A stretch of DNA of 64,000 bases from Pirellulales bacterium (GTDB lineage Bacteria; Planctomycetota; Planctomycetia; Pirellulales; JAEUIK01), in assembly GCA_019745975.1 (NCBI GenBank), contig JAIESQ010000062.1, forward strand, positions 1 to 64,000. Reading direction: 5' to 3'. Both the position numbers and the translations under genes were made by a program. The notes beneath the pieces are model-generated. The model made no database searches, was not told the DNA's origin, and worked only from the letters and a program-made list of their open reading frames with translations. Below, one piece after another: positions 18,006 to 27,900 of this stretch; the stretch's first letter is position 1, and the number at the start of each line of letters is the position of its first letter.

Positions 18006-19166
18006 TCAGACGCCCTGCAGGACGCTTACCAGCCGGATCATATCCTGCTCGTCGTTGTATGCATGCGGGCTCACGCGGACGCGACCGCCGCGGCAGTTGA
18101 CCACAACGTCAGCCGCCAGGCATCGTTGGCGCACCGCTGCGGGACTCTCTCCCGGCCACTCGAACGACACAATCGCGCTGGCGTGCGCGGGCCGGCGGTC
18201 GCTGGCGATCACGGCCCCCAGCGCCGCGAGCCGCGCGCACAATTCGTCGGAGTAGGCGATCAAGCGTTCGGCGATCCGCGCCGGTTCGCAGGCGACCAAC
18301 AGTTCGAGGCTGGCCGCCAACGCGCCAAAACCCGCCAGATTCAGAGAGCCGCCTTCAAAGCGGGCAGCCGAGTCCTTCAAATCCAACTCGATGTGGGAGA
18401 AGTCGCCCGAGTGGCGCATGCTGTTCCAACCGATGCCCCAAGGGCGCAGCCGACCAAGCCACTCGCGGCGAATGTAGAGCACGCCGGCTCCTTCGGGCCC
18501 AAGCAGCCACTTGTGCCCGTCAGCGGCCAGAAAGTCGATCGGCGTGCGCGATATATCGAGCGGATTGACCCCTAGGCCCTGGATGCCATCGACCACCAGC
18601 GCCGCGCCATAGCCATGAGCGACATCGGCAAGTGCATCCAGGTCAGCCCTCCAGCCTGTCGCGTAGCCGACCCAACTGACGGTCACAGCGCGCGTGCGCT
18701 GGTCGCAAGCGGCCGCCACAAGCTGGGGCTCGAGCCGTTCCAACGGGCACTCGATGCGGCGCACCTCGACGCCCCGACTCGCCAGAGTCATCCAAGGATA
18801 TTGATTCGAGGGAAAGTCGCTGACCGGCACCACGACGTTGTCTCCCGGTTGCCAGTCAAGCCCTTCGGCAACCAGCGAAAGTCCCGTCGTGGTGTTGGGC
18901 ACTAAGGCGATTTCGGCGGCCGACGCGCCGAGCAACTGGGCGGCGAGCTGCCGGGCACGCTCGGCCCGCTCGCGCCATTGGTTCCAGTTGGCCGCGCCGT
19001 TGGCCGCCGCATCCGCCGACCAATCGGCCAGGTACGTTGCGGCCGGCGCGGGGAGCGGCGCGACCGCCGCATGATCGAAATACGCCCAACGCTTGGCCAC
19101 CGGCATCTGGGCGCGCAGTGTCTGCCACGGCTGCGTGCTTTCGGCTTGGCTCTCGGTCGACGACAT
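18006..19166 (-). CDS. class V aminotransferase-fold PLP enzyme
   Basis: A 386-residue PLP enzyme of the NifS/isopenicillin-N-epimerase/cysteine-desulfurase superfamily. The Schiff-base Lys lies in AADGHKWLLGPEG. YFDHAAVAPLP near the N-terminus, VPNTTTGLSLVAEG and LVVDGIQGLG are typical cofactor-site segments. It lacks the conserved Cys loop expected near residue 325 of a true IscS/SufS: the C-terminal part reads VVVNCRGGRVRVSPHAYN. It is therefore more likely a lyase, epimerase or kynureninase-like enzyme than an Fe-S desulfurase. The substrate is not predictable from neighbours. The ATG at 19166 is preferred to 19226. Confidence 0.82.
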   Translation of the reverse strand: MSSTESQAESTQPWQTLRAQMPVAKRWAYFDHAAVAPLPAPAATYLADWSADAAANGAANWNQWRERAERARQLAAQLLGASAAEIALVPNTTTGLSLVAEGLDWQPGDNVVVPVSDFPSNQYPWMTLASRGVEVRRIECPLERLEPQLVAAACDQRTRAVTVSWVGYATGWRADLDALADVAHGYGAALVVDGIQGLGVNPLDISRTPIDFLAADGHKWLLGPEGAGVLYIRREWLGRLRPWGIGWNSMRHSGDFSHIELDLKDSAARFEGGSLNLAGFGALAASLELLVACEPARIAERLIAYSDELCARLAALGAVIASDRRPAHASAIVSFEWPGESPAAVRQRCLAADVVVNCRGGRVRVSPHAYNDEQDMIRLVSVLQGV

Positions 19167-19281
19167 GTCGCGCAGGTCAAGGATTGTAGGGAAAGGGTCG
19201 GGCAGATGACAGCCGCGCGACGCCAACTATACTAGGGACCAGGTCTCCAGAGTAACGCGCCGCGCCAAGTAGAGTTGGTTG

Positions 19282-19464
19282 ATGCCCAAAGCCCTCGCCA
19301 TCTCAGGACTCGTCGTTGCCGTCTTGCTATTGCTGATATCCGGGATGGATCTAGCGGTCGGCGTTCCGCTGGGGGGCGTCAGCAAGGCGATGGATATTAC
19401 CTTCCTAATCGCCGCCGCGATCATGGCCTACGTCGGCTGGATGACGTTTCGTGAGCAGGCCTGA
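19282..19464 (+). CDS. small two-helix membrane protein
   Basis: A 60-residue protein with two hydrophobic segments: AISGLVVAVLLLLISGMDLA at about 6-25 and ITFLIAAAIMAYVGWMTF at about 39-56. They are separated by a short polar loop with VPLGGVSKAMD. No family is recognised beyond similarity to small planctomycete membrane proteins. It is divergently oriented from the PLP enzyme. A TTG directly precedes the ATG. The even hydrophobic pattern makes chance coding unlikely. Confidence 0.7.
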   Translation: MPKALAISGLVVAVLLLLISGMDLAVGVPLGGVSKAMDITFLIAAAIMAYVGWMTFREQA

Positions 19465-19526
19465 AGCTATGTTGCGCTCGAGCTAGAGTTCGCCGTTGAT
19501 GCGGCGATGCGATGTTGCGCACCATA

Positions 19527-20837
19527 TCACGAGGCCTGGGCTTCCAGCCGATCGAGTGACTCTTGCGCGCGTGGAAAGTTGGGTTGCAAACGCAGCGCTT
19601 CGCGGAAGCATGCGGCAGCGGCTACCGGATCCTTCTGCTCGAGTCGCACCAAGCCAAGGTAGTAGTGGGCCGCAGCAAAACGGGGGGCTTGCTCGATGGC
19701 CGCTGTCAGGTGATTGGCCGCTTCGGGCAGCAACCCTGCCTGCAGAAAAATGGCACCGAGTCGGGCGTGAGCTTCGGCATTGTTGTTGTCGAGGGCGAGC
19801 ACGACTTCATACTCGCGCTGAGCGTCATCGATTCGATTCTGACGCAGGTAAAGCCCTGCCATTCTCAGGAAGACCGCGATCTGATTGGGGACAATCGCAA
19901 GGGACTCTTGATAGCGAGCAATAGCTGAATCGGGATCGCCGGCGCGCTGACGCGCGTCGCCGGCGCGCAGCGCGGTCACGGCACGGAGCATTGGTTCGGG
20001 GTCGATCGCCGACCGCGCCAATCCGAGCAGGAGGGGCACGCCTGGCACCGCGACGCATAGTCCCAAGACGAGCGCGAATCGATGAGTCATCGGCACGCGC
20101 AAGGCTCGCCAAACTTGAACCGCCAATACGAGATAGGCGATCTCAATCAGGCATTCGTTCGTTTCGCCGACATCATGAGCACCGGGATAGTCGCCAGCGA
20201 CCACTTTGCGATTCGTAAGTGCGAAGTACAGGCTGGTCGCCACCAGCACAGCCACGGCCAAGTGCCCAGATGCCAGAGGCAGCCTGAGTCGAGCTAAATA
20301 CCGATCGACAGTGGGAACCGCAATCGCCAACAGCGGCAATGCGCCAAGATATGCAGCGGACAACAATAACCACACGAACTTGAGTCGGTTCTCGTCAAGC
20401 TGGGCGTGGACGAATCGATTGTTGTGCAGGTTGAACTCGTGCTGAATGTTGGCGTCGAGCCACTGCTCGGGAACGTGGAATCCCAACAGACGCTCTCCCC
20501 AATTGATCTCCTCACCGAACATGATGACGAGCATCGCCGCGAGCAGCAGGCACCAAATGCTCCGATTCCCGCCTGGCCGTGCAACGCGATCATTACTGTG
20601 GCCGAGTCCATCCGAATCGGTGGAGGGTTTGGGTTGGAAGAATGCAGCGAAAAAGAGTACCGCTCCCGCCAGGCAGCTTAGAGCGCCGAGGGTTTCGAGC
20701 GGCCCGTCTTCGTGGACCAGCCAGACGACCGCGCGCATGTATTCCAATCGCGATAGGAGCGGGATGGTCAGGACTGCCGCGACAACCGACCCAGCGGCCA
20801 GCGCGGGACGCCAAAGCGTGTGATGGGGCATGCGCAT
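19527..20837 (-). CDS. membrane protein with C-terminal TPR repeats
   Basis: A 436-residue protein. The first 275 residues contain about seven hydrophobic segments and the motif FGEEINWGERLLGF, with NIQHEFNLHN shortly after. A conserved GEExxWG element of this kind occurs in an uncharacterised family of bacterial membrane proteins. Residues about 295-430 form four TPR-like helical pairs (DSAIARYQESLAIVPN, DAQREYEVVLALDNNN, EAANHLTAAIEQAPR, AAACFREALRLQPN). The soluble repeats probably bind a partner. The start is uncertain: the TTG at 20870 would add 11 residues. It may relate to the adjacent glycan locus but runs the other way. Confidence 0.7.
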   Translation of the reverse strand: MRMPHHTLWRPALAAGSVVAAVLTIPLLSRLEYMRAVVWLVHEDGPLETLGALSCLAGAVLFFAAFFQPKPSTDSDGLGHSNDRVARPGGNRSIWCLLLAAMLVIMFGEEINWGERLLGFHVPEQWLDANIQHEFNLHNNRFVHAQLDENRLKFVWLLLSAAYLGALPLLAIAVPTVDRYLARLRLPLASGHLAVAVLVATSLYFALTNRKVVAGDYPGAHDVGETNECLIEIAYLVLAVQVWRALRVPMTHRFALVLGLCVAVPGVPLLLGLARSAIDPEPMLRAVTALRAGDARQRAGDPDSAIARYQESLAIVPNQIAVFLRMAGLYLRQNRIDDAQREYEVVLALDNNNAEAHARLGAIFLQAGLLPEAANHLTAAIEQAPRFAAAHYYLGLVRLEQKDPVAAAACFREALRLQPNFPRAQESLDRLEAQAS

Positions 20838-21476
20838 CGTGTCGATTTGAGCGAATTTCCGTTGTGACAAGCGGTTACGTCAGCGGCCAGCCGCTTGACA
20901 GGGTCGCCACCCAGATCATAATCGAGATTCCCATTCGACGGGGGGCGGTCCACCGACAGCCACGTGCGTTGGACGAACCAATCACCGTCTCGGCGAAAGT
21001 TCTCGCCTTGTCTGGTGAATGGAAAAGAGGAGTCTCCATTCCAGGAACTCAATTCGAGTTGCCTATTTGGCACGGAACACGAAAAGGCAAGAATCTCACA
21101 GCTTTCGGTGTCGTCGTAGCCGAATTCCGAAATGCTCAGGGGTGGAAACAGAGTTGAGTGGTGGTCGCGAGTTGCGACCCCTAGGTAATCGCACATCATT
21201 TCATGTCATGGATTACTTGCCGGTTCAGCTTGCCCCAAGGCGTATCTAGTTACAACGCCTGGGAGACGGCATCTCCTGAGTGAGAGTCGGCGAAGCTGAA
21301 TGGAGCGCAAGGTCGCGCGCCGCGAGCAGTCCAGATTCGGGTGAAGCACTTCGCAGCACTGCCAGCCGGAACCCTCGGCCCAGTAGCAGTTGTGCGCCAC
21401 CCATGGGGACGGAGTCTGCGCAGTATTCCGCAACCATAGTATCCCGTAGCGACGATCGGATTAAGTTTAGGTTGAA
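20838..21476. other. long intergenic region before the exosortase locus
   Basis: About 640 bp between divergent genes contains no reading frame I can assign. An open frame on the minus strand (20768-21199) overlaps the start of the TPR membrane protein and has no recognisable features. The region must carry the promoter of the polysaccharide locus, but I cannot place a convincing -35/-10 pair. Confidence 0.5.
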
Positions 21477-22409
21477 ATGGCTTCAACAATAGCCGCAACC
21501 CCGAATTGCACGCCTGCCGAAACACAGCGGCGGATTGAACCATCATGGGTTGCAGCCGCTTTGGTGCTCGGCGGATCATTCCTCTGGGCTTACTGGCCAA
21601 CGCTAACCAACATGGTGACGACCTGGAGCCGTGAGCCGGACTATTCGCACGGATTTCTTGTCGTACCCTTTGCGGCGTATTTGCTATGGGCAAGGCGTGA
21701 TCGTATGCCCACCGCGGCGGGCAAGCTCTCCTGGCTGGGCCTGCTTCCCATAGCACTGGCGGCGGTCGTTCGCGTAGTCGCTAGCTATCTGTCGTTTGAG
21801 CCCTTGGACGGCTACACGATCCCGCTTTGGGTGGCGGGCGTGGTGTGGTTTTTGTGGGGACCGCGCGTGATGTTATGGGCGCTGCCTGTAACATTGTTTC
21901 TGGCGTTCATGGTTCCCTTGCCGTGGCGCATCGAGTATCAGCTTAGTGAACCGATGCAGCGAATTGCGACCGCGGCCAGTTGCTGGCTGTTGCAACTTCT
22001 GGGACAGCCGGCTGTTGCTCGCGGACTGACGATCGTCGTCGACGAAGCAAAGCTTGAAGTCGAACAGGCTTGCAGCGGCTTGCGGCTGTTCATGGGCTTC
22101 TTTGCCGTGTCGGCCGCTTATGTGCTGATCGTCCGTAGGCCACTGTGGCAGTCGATTGTGATCATGTTAGCGGCGGCACCGATCGCGATCGTGTCGAATA
22201 TCTTGCGGATCACCGCGACAGGTTTGGTTTATCGCTACTCCGGTGGCGAATGGGCTCGCAAGGTCTCTCACGATGTCGCGGGCTGGGCGATGATTTTGCT
22301 TGCTAGCGCTTTACTTACATCGCTACTATGGTACTTGAATCGGCTTGTCGTTGAGGTGCGGGCGGTGCGCACTTACGGGTTATCGGAGGGGGATCGCGCC
22401 CCCCGGTAG
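21477..22409 (+). CDS. exosortase (EpsH/XrtA-like membrane transpeptidase)
   Basis: A polytopic membrane protein of 310 residues with about eight helices. It carries the exosortase/archaeosortase active-site set: Cys199 in EVEQACSGLRLFMGFF, Arg244 in SNILRITATGL and His265 in KVSHDVAGWA. An early PDYSHGFLVVPFAAYLLWARR is also typical. Exosortases cut C-terminal sorting signals (PEP-CTERM or similar) and are thought to link proteins to surface glycan. EpsI is encoded separately downstream (29397). No target with a visible PEP-CTERM tail occurs in the window. It is the first gene of the locus, and the ATG at 21477 has only a weak upstream purine stretch. Confidence 0.93.
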   Translation: MASTIAATPNCTPAETQRRIEPSWVAAALVLGGSFLWAYWPTLTNMVTTWSREPDYSHGFLVVPFAAYLLWARRDRMPTAAGKLSWLGLLPIALAAVVRVVASYLSFEPLDGYTIPLWVAGVVWFLWGPRVMLWALPVTLFLAFMVPLPWRIEYQLSEPMQRIATAASCWLLQLLGQPAVARGLTIVVDEAKLEVEQACSGLRLFMGFFAVSAAYVLIVRRPLWQSIVIMLAAAPIAIVSNILRITATGLVYRYSGGEWARKVSHDVAGWAMILLASALLTSLLWYLNRLVVEVRAVRTYGLSEGDRAPR

Positions 22410-22493
22410 CAGGTGGCTGGTGACGCTAGCTTTTGCTGAGTTTTACAACTTTGTTTCTCCGCTCCTCTGGCCAGTATGACGGTTAAATAGCCG

Positions 22494-24773
22494 ATGTTTG
22501 GAAACCACCACGCATCGCATCTGGGGGCAGGCAGCGCGCCACCTGGAATCGACGCTCCGGTCACAAAGCCGAAGTTTGGTCCGCAAGTAGTCTGGCACGC
22601 CATCCGCAATTGGTGGCTCTTGGCGACACCGCCGGGATTGATCTTGGCGCTGTTGGCGGTCGGTGCCATCTGGTTGCTTTTCGAGCCCGTGTATCGCGCG
22701 ACGGGCCTGTTGCGCATTACTGCGCGGGAGTACGTCGCGTTTCCGACGCAAGAGGAGTTGCATCGCTTCGTCAAGTCGCAGGTCGAGTTCATCCGCAGCC
22801 GGGTCGTGCTCAATCAAGTGCTGACGGAACCGGCCATCGCGCGACTTCCAGAAGTCTCCGAGGAGGAGGATCCGCTCGAGTACCTGGCCAAGAATATTGC
22901 CGTGCAGTCGCTCGGCGGCTCCGATCTGTTCGAGATCCGCTTCGACTCGCCTTCGGCGGAGGCATCGACTCGCATCGTCAACGCGGTACTCGATGCTTAC
23001 TTACGCACGCAGCGCACTGAGAATGATGATCAGGCTGTGCGCCTGATCAGCATTCTCGAAGACGAACTCGCGGCGCGGCGCGGCACGTTAAATCAGCTCA
23101 AGGCTCGAGTTCGCGACCTGGCCAAGAATCTCGGGCCGCAGGATTCACTGGTGCAGACTAACAAGCGCCAGCAAGAAGTCGAATCGGCTGCCTTGACTAC
23201 ATTAGGTGAGATTCACCGGCAACTGCTCAACTCCGAAGTTAGTCGCGGCGTGCTCGAGGTTCAACTTAGAATTGCCAAGTCGCGACTTGAAGGCAAGCGG
23301 GAGGACGAAGTCCCCGAGTACATGATCGACCAGGCGCTGGCCGAGCTGCCCGAAGCCAAGAGTCTGGAGGAAGCGATCGCGCTAAAGCGAATCAACTTAC
23401 ACGAGCATAGCGCGGCTGGGGGTGAAGACGTTGCTACGGTTCGCATCTTACAGGAACAGATCGGCGCCTTCGAGAAGAAGCTTGCCGAACTGAAGGAGTC
23501 GAGCCGCGAACGGGTAGCTGCCGACATGCAAGAACGCTTACGCCGGTTGCGGAAGAGTGAGTTGTTCGACCTCGAGACGCAAATCACCAACGCACAACTG
23601 CTTGAAGAACACTTGCGGAAGAAGCTTGAAGAGGAGCGCAACAAACTCACGGAGGTTGGCGGCGAGTCGGTGGACCTGGAGTTCGCTAAGGAAGAACTGA
23701 ATCGAGCAGAAGAGGTTCACGACAAGATCGCCACGCGCATCGAAGAGTTGCGCACGGAAATGAGCGCGCCAGAGCGCATCAAGCTCGTGGATAAGGCTGC
23801 GTTGCCGAAAAAACCCTTGGAAGCGGCCCCCTACAAGAACTTGATTGCGGCGGGTCTAGGTGGTTTCTTATTCCCATTTTTCCTGGCGCTGCTTTGGGAA
23901 ATGCGGATTCGCCGGATCGCCGATCCCGAGCAGATCTCGCAGGAGACGAATCTCTGCGTGCTGGGTGAAATCACCACGTTGCCAATGCAACCGTTGGGCG
24001 CGGCGCGCGGCCATGGCAAACGCTTTGAGCTCTATCGCGATACCTTCGAGGAGAGCATCGACTATTTGCGCACGAGCTTACTGCTCTCGCATTCGCTCGA
24101 CTCGTCGCAAGTAATCGCCGTCGCCAGTGCCACGAGCAACGAAGGCAAGTCGAGCCTGGCCTCGCACCTGGCGGTCAGCCTGGCGCGCGCCAGTCAAGAG
24201 CCAGTGCTGTTGATTGACGCCGACATGCGGGCGCCGGACGTGCATCGTATGTTCGGTATTGCTGGTGAGCCTGGTCTGGCCGAGGTGCTCGATAAGCGCG
24301 CCCGGTGGAGCGACGCGCTAGTTAGTGAAACTGGCGGCAATCTGCACTTCCTGCCTGCTGGCCGCCTGAGCAAGAGTCCCCATATCACGCTGGGTGAGGG
24401 GCGTTTTGCCTCGTTGCTGAACGAACTTCGGCCCGCGTATCGGCACATCGTGGTCGACGCTCCACCGGTGTTGCCGGCCGGCGATGCTCTAATCATCGCG
24501 CAGGCTGCCGACGGCACCTTGATCTGCACGATGCGCGATGTAAGCCGAGGTCCGCAAATCAAGCTCGCCTGCGAGCGTCTGGCCCGCGCCGGGGCGCGTC
24601 TGTTGGGTGCCGTGCTAAGTGGCGTCCCGCCGCAAACGTACGTTTATCGTTACGGGAGCTATCGGTATTCATATCCCCGCGTCGAATCGAACGGGAATGG
24701 CAACGGTTCGTCGCACGCCGAGGAATCAATCGACTCGCTGGCGCAGACCGACGGTTCGAGCCAATTGATTTGA
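22494..24773 (+). CDS. polysaccharide chain-length/co-polymerase protein with bacterial tyrosine-kinase domain
   Basis: A 759-residue Wzc/CpsD-like fusion. A Wzz-type N-terminus has a membrane helix at about 46-64. A long coiled-coil periplasmic arm spans about 180-440, and a second helix lies at about 449-468. The cytosolic BY-kinase domain has Walker A VASATSNEGKSS (543-554), Walker A' LLIDADMR (572-579) and Walker B HIVVDAPP (651-658). The tail carries six Tyr within 12 residues (716-727, YVYRYGSYRYSY), the expected autophosphorylation cluster. It probably controls export and length of the locus's polysaccharide. No outer-membrane Wza partner is nearby. Confidence 0.92.
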   Translation: MFGNHHASHLGAGSAPPGIDAPVTKPKFGPQVVWHAIRNWWLLATPPGLILALLAVGAIWLLFEPVYRATGLLRITAREYVAFPTQEELHRFVKSQVEFIRSRVVLNQVLTEPAIARLPEVSEEEDPLEYLAKNIAVQSLGGSDLFEIRFDSPSAEASTRIVNAVLDAYLRTQRTENDDQAVRLISILEDELAARRGTLNQLKARVRDLAKNLGPQDSLVQTNKRQQEVESAALTTLGEIHRQLLNSEVSRGVLEVQLRIAKSRLEGKREDEVPEYMIDQALAELPEAKSLEEAIALKRINLHEHSAAGGEDVATVRILQEQIGAFEKKLAELKESSRERVAADMQERLRRLRKSELFDLETQITNAQLLEEHLRKKLEEERNKLTEVGGESVDLEFAKEELNRAEEVHDKIATRIEELRTEMSAPERIKLVDKAALPKKPLEAAPYKNLIAAGLGGFLFPFFLALLWEMRIRRIADPEQISQETNLCVLGEITTLPMQPLGAARGHGKRFELYRDTFEESIDYLRTSLLLSHSLDSSQVIAVASATSNEGKSSLASHLAVSLARASQEPVLLIDADMRAPDVHRMFGIAGEPGLAEVLDKRARWSDALVSETGGNLHFLPAGRLSKSPHITLGEGRFASLLNELRPAYRHIVVDAPPVLPAGDALIIAQAADGTLICTMRDVSRGPQIKLACERLARAGARLLGAVLSGVPPQTYVYRYGSYRYSYPRVESNGNGNGSSHAEESIDSLAQTDGSSQLI

Positions 24774-24940
24774 CACGCTTGCCTTGTCTCTATCGGGCTG
24801 CGTCGCGTGTTTCTCAATGTAGGGATCTTGTCAGCACAGGCGGCTAAGCTGAGTGACGGCAAGACGATGCATCAATTAGAGATTGCAGCAAAACTTCTCC
24901 CCCAAATCGGGTGATCGGAGCAAGATCTGCTGACCTGCCA

Positions 24941-27900
24941 ATGGCGTCGATGAGCGATAAGCCTACACAGACACCCCTTGTGCGTTCGGCCGTAGTTGGC
25001 ACAGTTCAGCGGCCAACGTCGGGCGCTGATCCGGCGGAGCCGATGCGCTATGCCGTCAACCATCGGTTGCTAGTCGGCACCATCGTGTTGTTGGCCGTGC
25101 TGGCGCCCGCGGCGTACGCACTGCACGCGTATCAGGTACAGCGGAACGCTGCGATGCTGTTGGCCTATGCGCAGCGCGCTCAGAAGAACGCAGAATCGCT
25201 CCAAGCCAAGAACGCGACGCGCGACGAGATTCGACAGCAATGGATGACCGCCGCCGACTATTTCCAGCGGTATGCGAAATTGCGACCCGAAGATCTGACC
25301 GGCCGCATTGGCGTCGCGAAGTGCCGTGATCGTCTTGCGCTTACGCCACGCCAAAAGAACCTGGCGAGCGAGCTCTATACCCAGGCGCTGGGGTTGGCAC
25401 CCGACAATCTTGAACTGCGTGGCCGCAACGCCGAGCTGTTGCTCGAATTGGGCGCGTTGCAGCGCGCCGATGCGGAGGCAGCCCGTGTGCTTGCCGCACA
25501 ACCGCATAACACCGCCTGCCTGCGGGTGCGTGCCTTAGTCGCGTACAACGGAGCGCGGGCTGAAGGTCGACAGGCGGACTGGACGAAGGTAGCGGACTCC
25601 TTTGAAAATGCTCTGGCACAGCAACCCGCCGACATCCAACTAGCCTTGGGTTTGGCCGATCTCTATCGCCGGATCCTGGGTGAAAACCAACCAGCGGAGT
25701 ACGCAACGCGTGCTGACGCGGTGATTGATCGTATGGTGCGCGCCGCCCCAGATCGGCCCGATGTGTTGGTTGCACGCTGTCGCTATCGCATCCGTTTTTC
25801 GTTGCCTGGGGCTGACGACGACCTCGATCACGCCCTGCAATTGGCGCCACGCGACCCTGGCGTGCTCTTTGCCGCTGGTGAACGCGCGCGCCGCGCTGGC
25901 AAGCTAGAAGACGCACGCCAGTACTTCGAACAACTTGTTGAAGTCAGCCCGTACGACCGCGACGGTTATATCAACTTGGGCAAAGTACTCGTGGCTGCGG
26001 GCGCGCTGGACGAGGCCCAGCGTCTTTGGGAACGTGGTTTGGAGAAGGTAGGCCGCGACGACGCGGCGCTTAACCTTGAAGCCGCGGTATCGCTATTGGC
26101 CGCGGGCCGCCTGTCCGAAGCCGAATCGCGCTTGATTAAGCTCACGGCCATCGCTCGCGGCCTGGCCCCACGGTTGCCGCAAGTCGAACGGACCAAATTG
26201 GCCGCTACGCTCGACTATTTGCAGGGCTACTTGCACACGGCGCGGGGGAGGTATCTCGAGGCGGTACCGCTGCTTGAACGCGTCCTCGTCACGTTCCAAG
26301 GCGCCGAACCTGGTAGCGTCGAGGCGACACGCCGCATTCAAGTGTTGTCCAGGTTAGGGTTGTGTTATTCGGAGCTCGAGCAGTGGGACCGCGCCGCGGC
26401 GGCTTACCAGGAAGCAGCCACGCTCGAGCCGGATTCGACCGAACTGGTCCTGGCGACAGCGAAGGTGTGGGCCCGCGCCAATCGCTTTGATCTGGCTCGC
26501 GAGCGCTACGAGCAAGCTGGCCAGTACGGCCTACCCGCCGACGAATGGGTTTTTTGGGCCTTCACTCGTCTGCGTCAGCAACTCGAACTGCCGGCCGCGG
26601 AGCGAGACGTGACGGCTTGCCGGACAATCCTCTCCGAAGCCAAGGCGAAAGCCCCACAATCCGCGCGGTTGAAGCTGCTCGAGGCCGAGTTCGAGGCCAC
26701 GGTCGATAACCTCGACGAAGCCATCAAGCTCGCCGACGCGGCCGCCAAGGAACATCCCACTGATCCAGAGCTCTGGCGGTTCCTCTGCGTTGCCTATCAG
26801 ACCTGGGGAGAATCTGCTCGCGCCGAAGAGGCGCTCGCGCATTTCCAGACGCTACCGGGCATCACGCCGAGCGAAGTCCTGCGGGCTCAAGTTGACGTCG
26901 CGCAACGCCGTCCGGAATTCGCCGAGGTCGAGCGACTCCTGCGTCTGGGTTTGGAAACCGGAGAGCATGCGGATCAGATTCAGGCCGGTTCGCTCCTGGC
27001 TGATTTTCTGATCGAACGCGGCCGCCGCGACGAAGCGGTCCAAGTGCTCGACTCGCTCGGTGCCCGCTTCAGCGACGACACCGCGCTATTGCGCCGACTG
27101 GCGGACCTCGCCTGGGAGGCGCGCGACTTGAAGCAGTTGGAGCACTGCGAGGTTCGCTTACAGAAGCTCGAAGGGCCCTCGGGAACGTGGTGGCGCTACT
27201 TGCGGGCGCGGCGCCTGATGGAGCAAGCGAAGTCGCCGAGCGATCCGGGTTTCCTCGAGGCTGTTAAGCTTGCCGCGGAACTTGATGCCCAACGTCCGAA
27301 TTGGTCGGGCACCTACGTTCTCAAGGGGGAAATCGCGCGATACCAGAATCGCACAGTCGACGCCATAGCGGCCTACGAGCATGCCTTGCACTACGGCGAA
27401 CAGAACTACAGCGTGCTCACGACGTTGCTCGTGCTGCTGTACGGCGAGCGGCGCTATGCGGAGGCCGAGAAGTGGCTCGCCGAATATGGGCGGCCCCTCG
27501 CACAGTCGCAAGATCTCTCGCGATTGGCGATCTCGTTGTCGCTCGAACGGGGTCAGCATACCGAAGCCGTGCGGCTGGCCAGGGAAGCAGTCGCACAATG
27601 GCCCGACGATGCGATGCAAAAGGTGTGGCTTGGGCAAGCGCTCGCATTGGCGGGCAATCGGTCCGAGGCTGAAGAGCAGTTGCGCTCCGCCGTGCGGCAA
27701 GCACCTGACGATTTTCGTACCTGGGCCGGTTTGTTGACATTTCTGGTGCGCAACAATCAGGTAGATGACGCGCGCGGAGTACTTCAGCGCCTGGCAGACG
27801 ATGATCGACCGATGGTTGCCCAGCGCGCACTGGTGCTAGGACAAGGTTTTCAATTGTTAGGTGACCTTGGACAGGCGTACAAGTACTTTCAGCGCGCCGC

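Noticed and set aside
20768-21199. Possible minus-strand gene of 143 codons
   Set aside because: It overlaps the start of the TPR membrane protein and has no recognisable motif or ribosome-binding site.
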